DNA from: JAJXTN01 sp038230895
Lineage (GTDB): Bacteria; Patescibacteriota; Saccharimonadia; Saccharimonadales; UBA4665
Length of the DNA: 6,953 nt
Direction of reading: 5' to 3'
NCBI GenBank assembly: GCA_038230895.1
Contig: JBBRMJ010000017.1
Span: 1-6,953 of the forward strand
The position numbers were made by a program, and so were the translations under genes. This document shows, one piece after another, positions 1-5,046 of this stretch. How positions within the stretch are numbered: the stretch's first letter is position 1; each line of letters opens with the position of its first letter. The notes under the pieces are model-generated. The model had not been told where the DNA came from, did not search any database, and worked only from the letters and a program-made list of their open reading frames with translations.

Positions 1-387
1 CATACTCAGTACGGTGGCGACTCCTTGAACTTCGTGACGATAACCCTTCGGCCACAGTGGTCGAATCGGACGATCTATCAAGCGACCAATGAGGATGGCG
101 TCGTCACTCGGACGACCTTCGCGCTTAATGAAGCGTGAACCGCTCACCTTACCTGCAGCGTACATTTTCTCTTCGTAATCAATGCTGAGCGGGAAATAAT
201 CCATACCGCTGATGCGATTTGGGCTGACCATAGCCGTACCGAGGACGACGGTGTCACCATACGTCACCAGAACAGAGGCGGAGGTGCGGAAACCAACCCT
301 GCCGACTTCAAGTGTGAGCGTGCGACCGCACAGTTCTGTTTCAACTTTAATAATTGGTTTACCCATTGGGTTTGTTGTATTTGCCAT
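1..387 (-). CDS. pnp: Polynucleotide phosphorylase, N-terminal 129 residues (partial)
   Basis: PNPase is a trimeric 3'-to-5' exoribonuclease that uses phosphate to degrade RNA in the cytoplasm and can also add 3' tails. I translated the minus strand from the ATG at 387-385; the frame stays open to the window edge. The product begins MANTTNPMGKPIIKVETELC and shows the first RNase PH-like domain: a TLEVGRVGFRTSASVLVTYGD strand region, DYFPLSIDYEEKMYAAGK, and the hallmark loop KREGRPSDDAILIGRLIDRP (residues about 90-109) followed by IRPLWPKGY. Usual length is about 700 residues, so roughly 570 residues, including the second PH domain and any KH and S1 domains, lie outside. The start is supported by a GAAAGG ribosome-binding site (395-400) seven bases upstream. 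It follows rpsO, the order seen in most bacteria, and is probably co-transcribed with it, since I found no convincing promoter in the 167-bp gap. Confidence 0.96.
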   Translation of the reverse strand, partial: MANTTNPMGKPIIKVETELCGRTLTLEVGRVGFRTSASVLVTYGDTVVLGTAMVSPNRISGMDYFPLSIDYEEKMYAAGKVSGSRFIKREGRPSDDAILIGRLIDRPIRPLWPKGYRHEVQGVATVLSM

Positions 388-394
388 ATATAGG

Positions 395-400
395 CCTTTC
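395..400 (-). promoter_or_regulatory. pnp ribosome-binding site
   Basis: Read on the minus strand this is GAAAGG, seven bases before the pnp ATG. It is one of only two clear Shine-Dalgarno-like sites in the window (the other precedes rpsT) and fixes the pnp start. Confidence 0.65.
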
Positions 401-404
401 TTTC

Positions 405-418
405 CTGAGGTGGCTCAG
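405..418 (-). promoter_or_regulatory. Small hairpin next to the pnp ribosome-binding site
   Basis: On the minus strand CTGAG-CCAC-CTCAG forms a perfect 5-bp stem with a 4-base loop, ending four bases before the pnp GAAAGG site. The leader of pnp is a known place for RNA-level control in other bacteria (PNPase and RNase III autoregulation in E. coli), so this element may shape pnp translation or mRNA decay. The stem is short and function is inferred from position only. Confidence 0.35.
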
Positions 419-522
419 CAGAGTTCAAATATACGGCAATCCCCTTGTGCTTAAGGGTGCTATATATCTGCGGCTCTACTGAGTCAGGACTCCTCTGGAA
501 TCTTTAATGTGCACAAGCTTGA

Positions 523-541
523 TCTCTCGAACTTCGAGAGA
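523..541 (-). promoter_or_regulatory. 9-bp perfect inverted repeat between rpsO and pnp
   Basis: TCTCTCGAA and TTCGAGAGA flank a single central base, starting 14 bases past the rpsO stop. As RNA it would fold with a stem of about seven pairs and a 5-base loop. In the minus-strand transcript no U-tract follows, so it is not a classical intrinsic terminator. It sits where E. coli has the rpsO attenuator and RNase III processing hairpins, so a role in processing the rpsO-pnp message or protecting the rpsO 3' end is plausible but inferred. Confidence 0.5.
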
Positions 542-554
542 AATAGTCTACGCA

Positions 555-821
555 CTAACGGCGAATGCCAAGTTTCTTGATAAGCGCTAAATAACCTTGT
601 GAATCACGTTCAGCAATGTAACGTAGCAAACGACGGCGCTTGCCTACCATCTGGAGTAGACCACGGCGAGCGGCAAAGTCATGCTTGTTCACCTTGAGGT
701 GCTCAGTCAATTCCTTGATCCGTTCGGTCAGAATAGACACTTGGGCGCTACCGCCACCAGTGTCTTTGGCGTGGACCTGCGTGCTCTTAATGGCAGCAGC
801 TTTTTTCTCCGTTGTTATCAT
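555..821 (-). CDS. rpsO: 30S ribosomal protein S15
   Basis: S15 is a primary binder of the central domain of 16S rRNA and helps nucleate the 30S platform. The 88-residue product has the family length (89 in E. coli) and recognisable blocks: the DTGGGSAQVSILTERI segment (about residues 20-35), LTEHLKVNKHDFAARRGLL (38-56, with the rRNA-contacting His41 and Asp48 kept and the E. coli Ser51 replaced by Ala), and KRRRLLRYIAERDSQGYLAL, ending KKLGIRR before a TAG stop. The ATG at 821-819 is the only sensible start. No Shine-Dalgarno is seen; a strong promoter lies so close that the message is probably nearly leaderless, which leaves no room for the leader structure used for S15 autoregulation in E. 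coli. pnp follows after 167 bp. Confidence 0.97.
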   Translation of the reverse strand: MITTEKKAAAIKSTQVHAKDTGGGSAQVSILTERIKELTEHLKVNKHDFAARRGLLQMVGKRRRLLRYIAERDSQGYLALIKKLGIRR

Positions 822-830
822 CGTTCAATC

Positions 831-859
831 ATTCTACCAGATACGGACCTCTTGTGCAA
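831..859 (-). promoter_or_regulatory. rpsO promoter (TTGCAC - 17 bp - TAGAAT, extended -10)
   Basis: Minus strand: -35 TTGCAC at 859-854, a spacer of exactly 17 bp, and -10 TAGAAT at 836-831 preceded by TGG (TGn extended -10). The start site seven bases downstream falls near position 824, about three bases before the rpsO ATG. This is a near-consensus housekeeping sigma-factor promoter; it lets rpsO-pnp be transcribed independently of the genes upstream. Confidence 0.75.
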
Positions 860-916
860 CCCTTTGCTTCGTAAAAATGTATACAGCGCTTGGTTTCCGC
901 GGACTACCACATCAAC

Positions 917-2125
917 TTATAGCATCGGTTCTTTAGCAACCGTCAAACTTTCATCGAGTACGATAGCTAATGGCTCTTTTGGTTTGCTGCCAATTCTGTC
1001 TGACATATGGGCTAAGTCGATCTCAGTGACGCGCAGATACGTTGGGCCTTCTTCGTTACTATGAATACGCTTTCGCAATCCTTCAACAGCGATTCGTTCT
1101 TTGTCACGCACCAATCGTTCATTACCTTCGTGCAGCGCACTCGATATTTCGGCTACATGCTCAAGTTGATTCGTTCTTCCGTAAGGTAGTGCAAACCCAT
1201 CGTCTTGATCTTGCTGGCCGTCTTTCCACCCAAGCTCCTCGGATACCTGATCTTTACCGGTGGCCTTCATATCTTGAAAATGCATAATATGCCCGAGCTC
1301 ATGGCTAAGCACGTTTTCTACAGGATGGGTAAAAAGCGAATAACTATCCGGTGAGTCGGGTTCCATTCCAAATATATCAGCATTTATCGCAATGTACCCT
1401 TTTCCATTCGCATACCCCTTGGCAACTTTAGAACCATATTCGGGTAGGTGGAATCCACTATGACTATCTGGCAGTACGGCGATTGCTTTCAGAGAGTCAA
1501 GAACTGAACCGCCCGTAGCATCGCTTGTTGCCCGTAGGACATTCATCATTTCTTGTAGCGCACGTGTTGGTATAGGTAATTCATCAAAATTATACAGACT
1601 TACTGATCGGCTGCCACTCGCAACCTCAAAAGCCTGCGTAATAGTAGCGAAGCTGTCGAGCGCCAAAACTTCACTGTAGTCATCAAGCTCTTCGGTGACA
1701 GCGCCTAAAACGGCTCGCTTGGTGCTGTAGTCGATTGAGCCACCGAATATGCCTCTTATCTTTTCTGTTGTCTCCGTGTTTGGTGTCAGCTTAAGGCTGT
1801 CGCCCGCCTTTAGTCCATTAAGAAATGGCGTTGATTGCAGCTCAGAACTATTTTCAAATACCAAAGTATCAACGGCAAGTCGTATGACCTTGTGGCCGCT
1901 TGGGATTTGCTGATCGCCCTCCAGTAATGCAATGGAGCCATTGGCAAGCGAATCATCTAAACAACGCCCTCTGTCCTCCGCGTTTAAAACAAATGCCGAT
2001 TCTATCGGTACTGGCTGTGGAAGACCCTCATGTGTTAACAATTGAAGATTAAAACCCTGGCTTGTGAAATCCGGAGATAAGAGTTCTGGTTGCAATGGAG
2101 GTCGGTCAATAAGTTGTTCAGTCAT
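917..2125 (-). CDS. Putative HExxH zinc metallopeptidase, family not recognised
   Basis: This 402-residue protein is not one I can name. Residues 275-279 read HELGH within NVLSHELGHIMHF, a zincin active-site helix: two His ligands and the catalytic Glu. About 45 residues on, YGRTNQLEHVAEISSAL (315-331) resembles the second helix of gluzincin-like peptidases, with Glu322 or Glu326 as possible third ligand. Before the motif, KAIAVLPDSHSGF and GKGYIAINADIF look like the edge strands of such a fold. The first 180 residues show no recognisable domain. There is no signal peptide or membrane segment, so it is probably cytosolic. Start: the ATG at 2125-2123, behind a strong promoter but without a Shine-Dalgarno; stop TAA. 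It occupies the slot between truB and rpsO where many bacteria keep ribF. The substrate is unknown. Metallopeptidase activity is an inference from the motif; the protein could also be a toxin-like or inactive relative. Confidence 0.72.
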   Translation of the reverse strand: MTEQLIDRPPLQPELLSPDFTSQGFNLQLLTHEGLPQPVPIESAFVLNAEDRGRCLDDSLANGSIALLEGDQQIPSGHKVIRLAVDTLVFENSSELQSTPFLNGLKAGDSLKLTPNTETTEKIRGIFGGSIDYSTKRAVLGAVTEELDDYSEVLALDSFATITQAFEVASGSRSVSLYNFDELPIPTRALQEMMNVLRATSDATGGSVLDSLKAIAVLPDSHSGFHLPEYGSKVAKGYANGKGYIAINADIFGMEPDSPDSYSLFTHPVENVLSHELGHIMHFQDMKATGKDQVSEELGWKDGQQDQDDGFALPYGRTNQLEHVAEISSALHEGNERLVRDKERIAVEGLRKRIHSNEEGPTYLRVTEIDLAHMSDRIGSKPKEPLAIVLDESLTVAKEPML

Positions 2126-2136
2126 GATTTATATTT

Positions 2137-2172
2137 TTTATGCCTATATACATAGTAGCATAATTTATGCCT
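2137..2172 (-). repeat. Direct repeat AGGCATAAA, two copies 27 bp apart
   Basis: Copies lie at 2172-2164 and 2145-2137 on the minus strand, either side of the -10 box of the metallopeptidase-like gene. The first overlaps the spacer palindrome, the second covers the predicted transcription start. The arrangement suits a regulator that binds two half-related sites, but the region is AT-rich and the match is short. Confidence 0.4.
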
Positions 2173-2180
2173 GCAGTCAA
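2152..2180 (-). promoter_or_regulatory. Promoter of the metallopeptidase-like gene (TTGACT - 17 bp - TACTAT)
   Basis: Minus strand: -35 TTGACT at 2180-2175 begins at the base right after the truB stop codon, the spacer is 17 bp, and -10 TACTAT at 2157-2152 is preceded by TGC (extended -10). The predicted start near 2145 leaves a leader of about 20 bases, A-rich and without a ribosome-binding site. The promoter shows that this gene is a separate transcription unit inside the cluster. Confidence 0.78.
2158..2170 (-). promoter_or_regulatory. Palindrome in the promoter spacer (operator candidate)
   Basis: GCATAA-A-TTATGC (minus strand) is a perfect 6-bp-arm palindrome lying entirely between the -35 and -10 boxes, touching the -10. 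A protein bound here would block RNA polymerase. A 9-bp motif, AGGCATAAA on the minus strand, that overlaps this palindrome (2172-2164) recurs at 2145-2137, over the predicted start site. Repressor binding is inferred. Confidence 0.5.
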
Positions 2181-2870
2181 CTAGATGACTAGACTAGCAT
2201 CAATCTTCATAGCATCGAGATCTTCTCTGGATAAACCGTCTTCTATGCTGTATTCACCGACTCGGGTACGGCGTAATTGAGTAGTGTAAGCCCCTGTCCC
2301 GAGACTCTTGCCGAGGTCTTCGACTAAGGTGCGGATATAGGTGCCTGAGGTTACATCAGCGACCAGTTTAACTTCTGGATGCGTGTAATCGACGAGTTCT
2401 AAGGAGTTAATCGTCACTTGGCGGGGCTCGATGACGACTTCCTTGCCTTCCCTGGCCAGTTTGTAGGCCCGCACGCCGTTAACTTTGATGGCTGAAAAAG
2501 CGGGTGGTACCTGCTCAATAGGCCCAGTGAAGGCTTTGAGAGCCGCTTGGAGGGCTTCAAGGGTCGGAATAGTATCAGATACCGGGGTAATCTCGCCTTC
2601 GGGGTCGCCGGTAGTACTCAGTTGGCCCAGGCGCATCGTCATTTCATACGTTTTATCGAGTTTGGATAGTTCCCCTGCTTTGCGGGTGTATTCCTTACCT
2701 ATTAATAAAACCAACAACCCGGTGGCGAAGGGATCGAGCGTGCCGGTGTGCCCAACCTTACAATTCTTGGGCTTCTTGCCTTCAGCCGTAGCGACGATTC
2801 GCCGTACGTAATTTACGACGTCGAAGCTGGTCCAACCAGCAGGTTTGTCGACTAAAAGGAGGCCTTGCAT
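2181..2870 (-). CDS. truB: tRNA pseudouridine(55) synthase TruB, catalytic core without PUA domain
   Basis: TruB converts U55 in the T-loop of tRNAs to pseudouridine and also acts as a tRNA-folding chaperone. The 229-residue product shows the family signatures in order: LLLVDKPAGWTSFDVV (residues 4-19), KVGHTGTLDPFATGLLVLLIG (38-58) with catalytic Asp46, KTYEM with the active-site Tyr75, the PPAFSAIKVNGVRAYKLAREG block (about 122-142), and SGTYIRTLVEDLG (175-187) with Arg180 of the active site. The protein stops soon after QLRRTRVGEYSIEDG, so the C-terminal PUA domain of the roughly 300-residue E. coli type is missing, as in other short TruB forms. Start: the ATG at 2870-2868, just before the conserved N-terminal strand; no Shine-Dalgarno is visible. 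It lies 44 bp after the DHH-like gene on the same strand with no clear promoter between, so the two are probably one operon. Stop TAG. Confidence 0.95.
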   Translation of the reverse strand: MQGLLLVDKPAGWTSFDVVNYVRRIVATAEGKKPKNCKVGHTGTLDPFATGLLVLLIGKEYTRKAGELSKLDKTYEMTMRLGQLSTTGDPEGEITPVSDTIPTLEALQAALKAFTGPIEQVPPAFSAIKVNGVRAYKLAREGKEVVIEPRQVTINSLELVDYTHPEVKLVADVTSGTYIRTLVEDLGKSLGTGAYTTQLRRTRVGEYSIEDGLSREDLDAMKIDASLVI

Positions 2871-2914
2871 GGCATTAGTGTACCGTAAAGCTCAGAACTC
2901 TTGGCAGTTTGAGA

Positions 2915-4780
2915 CTATTGGCCGGGTGGTCGAAATTGGAATGGGATGGGTGGTGGGACTGGTGGTGGCGCAGTAGGATCAGTGACGACTGGGTTGGAGC
3001 CGATAATTTCGTCTGAAGGAACTGACATCGGTGAATCCGCACCGGGCGTGGTGAATGGATTATTCGTCGGCTGTGAGGCGGCAGGGCTTGGACTAAACAT
3101 GGCTGGCGACTGCATAACAGGAGCGGTTGGTTCGCTGGACATCGGACTTGGGTGCAAATCGACTCCCAGTGGCTGGGCATTAAGTGCCTGGATAGCACCA
3201 GGTGCAGTCGAACTGGCATTTAAAGCCTTGCTGACTTCATCACGGGCAGCTTCCAATCCGGTGTCGGGGTCTGCTGCGGCACTGACAGCGTCTGCATCTG
3301 GGCTCGATTGCAAATGTGGGCTATCAACAGATTGTTCAATATCGCTGAGGGTTTGCGCGTCGTCATCAACAGCGCTTGTACCGAGGTTAAATGGATCGTC
3401 CGAGGGTGGAACCCAAGCTGGTGGTGGTGGCGTTAAACCGCTAATGAAAGGCTGCGGTCTGGTAACTGGGCGTGGTGGCTCGGGCTGCGGTAGTGGGGCT
3501 GGCGGCTCGAAGTTGGGCGTTGGTGTGGGATCGACAGAAATCTCAGACATTGGTACAGAAGTCGGCTCAGGTACGTTTTCTTCCATGGGCTTGGACATCA
3601 GATCGGGCATCGGTTCGGGATCTGGCTGCGTAATTGGTCCATCATGATTGAGCAGCGGACCTGCGTTGGCATCACCCTGGCTGAGAGGATCACTGGTGCC
3701 ACCCATACCCTCGGGTTGAGAATTGGCAGTTAATACGCCGCCCATACTCGGCGCCTCTGTCATGAGTCTGGAGCCGGGTGATAGATGATCATTATTAACC
3801 GATTCGTCGATTGTGTCGGCTGGCGTATCATTATCAGTTGGCGTTTCTAAATCAGGCAGCTGCAATTCGGGCATGCTGTCGGTGGGCTGTTCTACTGTCG
3901 GCATATCGGCCACTGCGTCGTCAGCTATCGCACCTTCATGATCAATTTCAAGAGTACCATCACTACTCTTCGGTGGTTTTCCATCTGTTGGTGGTGTTGG
4001 ATTACCACCTTCTGGTGGCATGTCAGTATTATTTTCAGGTGGTTGTTCGAGTTTGCTGGCGACGAGTTGTTGATTGGCTCCGGCAGCCATCAAGGCAGCA
4101 CTGGCACTCATAGTTTGCGAACTGGTTTTCTCATTACTGAAGCGGTTCGTCTCGGCCACGATACCAGTCAAAAGCGCGGTGGCTATCTGTGTATCCAGCA
4201 AGTTACCGCCCACGACTTGAGCTAACTCAGTCACGAGCTCGCTGAGGCTACTCGCCTGCGGATCACGCCAATTAATACTGCCTAAACCGCCTTCAGCCAT
4301 AGTATTAACACTCGTGACTGTAGCATCGTGAAGGATCCGTCCATGGCTTGTGATGGCTTCGTCCAAGTCTTCCTGTTTCTGGACACCGAGGGCGACGACC
4401 ACATCAACGTTGAAGTCACCTTGGCTGAATTCCAGGTCAGCTTCACTAATCGAGGTTTTGTAGGGCGTAATAAAGATGCGGACGACATTGTCCTCTACCT
4501 TATAGCGCAATTTGTCAGCTTTGGACTTGTCGAGGGCGATGATAAAGTCACGGAGCGAATCAGTATTCTTCTCGATCGTGTCTTCAGGTTGGAGGAACTC
4601 GATGGTAGAGGGCACTTCCCCGCTGAAGACGGCAGCGGCATGCTTGCCCATCTTATTCAGCAGCAGTGTGAGACCGATACAGGCTGCCAATTGGTCAACC
4701 GATGGGTTGCGACTAACTGTCACCAATATATTATTGGCGGTCTTGAGCTTGTCAGCGAGTTCGTTTTTCGCGCTATCCAT
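2915..4780 (-). CDS. Degenerate DHH-family (NrnA-like) protein with a long acidic proline-rich tail
   Basis: The 621-residue product has two parts. Residues 1-245 resemble the DHH domain of NrnA/RecJ-like phosphoesterases: NILVTVSRNPSVDQLAACIG (17-36) stands at motif I, DVVVALGVQKQEDL (126-139) at motif II, INWRDPQASSLSELVTEL (169-186) matches the stretch after the DHH motif, and LLTGIVAETNRFSNEKTS (203-220) matches the motif IV region. The metal ligands are largely gone: one Asp (29) remains at motif I, motif II has Gly for Asp, and HDATVTSVNT replaces DHH. No DHHA1 domain with its glycine-rich motif follows. Instead, residues 247-621 are a low-complexity tail with about 77 prolines and, by hand count, 58 acidic against 9 basic residues, surely disordered, holding PPPP and PPPVPPP runs and one likely helix (507-521). 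No signal peptide or membrane span is seen. Position before truB is that of nrnA. It is probably not a nuclease; a binding or scaffold role is a guess. Confidence 0.8.
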   Translation of the reverse strand: MDSAKNELADKLKTANNILVTVSRNPSVDQLAACIGLTLLLNKMGKHAAAVFSGEVPSTIEFLQPEDTIEKNTDSLRDFIIALDKSKADKLRYKVEDNVVRIFITPYKTSISEADLEFSQGDFNVDVVVALGVQKQEDLDEAITSHGRILHDATVTSVNTMAEGGLGSINWRDPQASSLSELVTELAQVVGGNLLDTQIATALLTGIVAETNRFSNEKTSSQTMSASAALMAAGANQQLVASKLEQPPENNTDMPPEGGNPTPPTDGKPPKSSDGTLEIDHEGAIADDAVADMPTVEQPTDSMPELQLPDLETPTDNDTPADTIDESVNNDHLSPGSRLMTEAPSMGGVLTANSQPEGMGGTSDPLSQGDANAGPLLNHDGPITQPDPEPMPDLMSKPMEENVPEPTSVPMSEISVDPTPTPNFEPPAPLPQPEPPRPVTRPQPFISGLTPPPPAWVPPSDDPFNLGTSAVDDDAQTLSDIEQSVDSPHLQSSPDADAVSAAADPDTGLEAARDEVSKALNASSTAPGAIQALNAQPLGVDLHPSPMSSEPTAPVMQSPAMFSPSPAASQPTNNPFTTPGADSPMSVPSDEIIGSNPVVTDPTAPPPVPPPIPFQFRPPGQ

Positions 4781-4781
4781 A

Positions 4782-4803
4782 GATGGTTTTTTGGATGGTT
4801 TTT
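4782..4803 (-). repeat. Tandem direct repeat in the leader of the DHH-like gene
   Basis: The 10-mer AAAAACCATC (minus strand) occurs at 4803-4794 and 4791-4782, a 12-bp period ending one base before the ATG. It occupies the place where a ribosome-binding site would be, and no Shine-Dalgarno is present. It may be an unstructured A-rich ribosome landing zone or a binding site; it may also be chance slippage. Confidence 0.45.
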
Positions 4804-4849
4804 AAGATGTTGTTTTGAGCTTGTTTGATTTTTGGTAGCTTCACCTGTC

Positions 4850-4878
4850 AATCTACCATAAAAGCTCATGCTTAGCAA
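4850..4878 (-). promoter_or_regulatory. Promoter of the DHH-like - truB unit (TTGCTA - 17 bp - TAGATT)
   Basis: Minus strand: -35 TTGCTA at 4878-4873, 17-bp spacer, -10 TAGATT at 4855-4850 preceded by TGG (extended -10), the same design as the rpsO promoter. The start would be near 4843, with a leader of about 63 bases. A perfect TTGACA overlaps at 4851-4846 but has no good -10 at the right distance. Confidence 0.55.
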
Positions 4879-4940
4879 CCACTTTCTCGAGTACTTCTCT
4901 GGGTAATCGGGCTCAATATTTTGGTATGGATACCTCGAAA

Positions 4941-4971
4941 CCCTATACCCGAAACCCGGTACCCTCACCCC
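4941..4971 (-). promoter_or_regulatory. Potential G-quadruplex between divergent promoters
   Basis: On the minus strand five runs of at least three guanines (4971-4968, 4964-4962, 4957-4955, 4950-4948, 4943-4941) are separated by loops of 3, 4, 4 and 4 bases (TGA, TACC, TTTC, TATA), which satisfies the usual four-tract G-quadruplex pattern with one run spare. Two more GGGG runs lie at 4987-4984 and 4996-4993. The block ends four bases before the rpsT -35 box and lies on the rpsT template strand. Folding and function are inferred from the pattern. Confidence 0.55.
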
Positions 4972-4998
4972 TGCCTTTACAAACCCCTCTCACCCCTG
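4964..4998 (+). repeat. Direct repeat CTCACCCCTG flanking the rpsT -35 box
   Basis: Two identical 10-bp copies, at 4964-4973 and 4989-4998, are 25 bp apart. The first ends two bases before the -35 box, the second fills the end of the promoter spacer and abuts the -10. They could be regulator sites or simply part of the C-rich tract. Confidence 0.45.
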
Positions 4999-5004
4999 TA
5001 TAGT
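4976..5004 (+). promoter_or_regulatory. rpsT promoter (TTTACA - 17 bp - TATAGT)
   Basis: The -35 TTTACA (4976-4981) and -10 TATAGT (4999-5004) each match consensus at five of six bases, with exactly 17 bp between. The predicted start near 5011 gives a leader of about 36 bases that carries the ribosome-binding site. Confidence 0.75.
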
Positions 5005-5033
5005 TGGTCCAGATATATTCACTAAAGTTTTAC

Positions 5034-5041
5034 GAGAAGGA
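5034..5041 (+). promoter_or_regulatory. rpsT ribosome-binding site
   Basis: GAGAAGGA is the best Shine-Dalgarno in the window, with its GG six bases before the ATG at 5047. It selects that ATG over the out-of-frame ATG at 5043. Confidence 0.85.
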
Positions 5042-5046
5042 AATGT

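Noticed and set aside
455..480. TATATA on the minus strand as a separate pnp promoter
   Set aside because: No -35 resembling consensus at 15-18 bp; co-transcription with rpsO is simpler.
523..541. Intrinsic terminator after rpsO
   Set aside because: The stem is good but the following minus-strand bases are mixed, with no U-tract.
461..580. NPF and DPF motifs in the tail of the DHH-like protein (residues about 461-464 and 574-576, given here as residue numbers) as eukaryotic-type trafficking motifs
   Set aside because: Three-residue motifs in a 375-residue low-complexity tail are expected by chance.
681..1064. A 127-codon plus-strand open frame across rpsO and the metallopeptidase-like gene
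   Set aside because: It runs antisense through S15, an unmistakable gene, and over the rpsO promoter.
2875..3219. A 114-codon minus-strand frame rich in His, Ser and Pro
   Set aside because: It is a frame-shifted reading of the low-complexity tail; the 621-codon frame is continuous with the conserved N-terminal domain.
2946..3647. A 233-codon glycine-rich plus-strand open frame
   Set aside because: It is the antisense shadow of the proline-rich tail of the DHH-like gene: CCA/CCC proline codons read as GGT/GGG glycine on the other strand. It has no ribosome-binding site, promoter or domain.
4328..4828. A 166-codon plus-strand open frame opposite the DHH domain
   Set aside because: The minus-strand reading shows a recognisable DHH-like domain, a start and a promoter; the plus reading has no family resemblance.
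4846..4851. Perfect -35 hexamer TTGACA on the minus strand before the DHH-like gene
   Set aside because: No acceptable -10 lies 16-18 bp downstream (TCAAAC region only); the overlapping TTGCTA-17-TAGATT pair is better.
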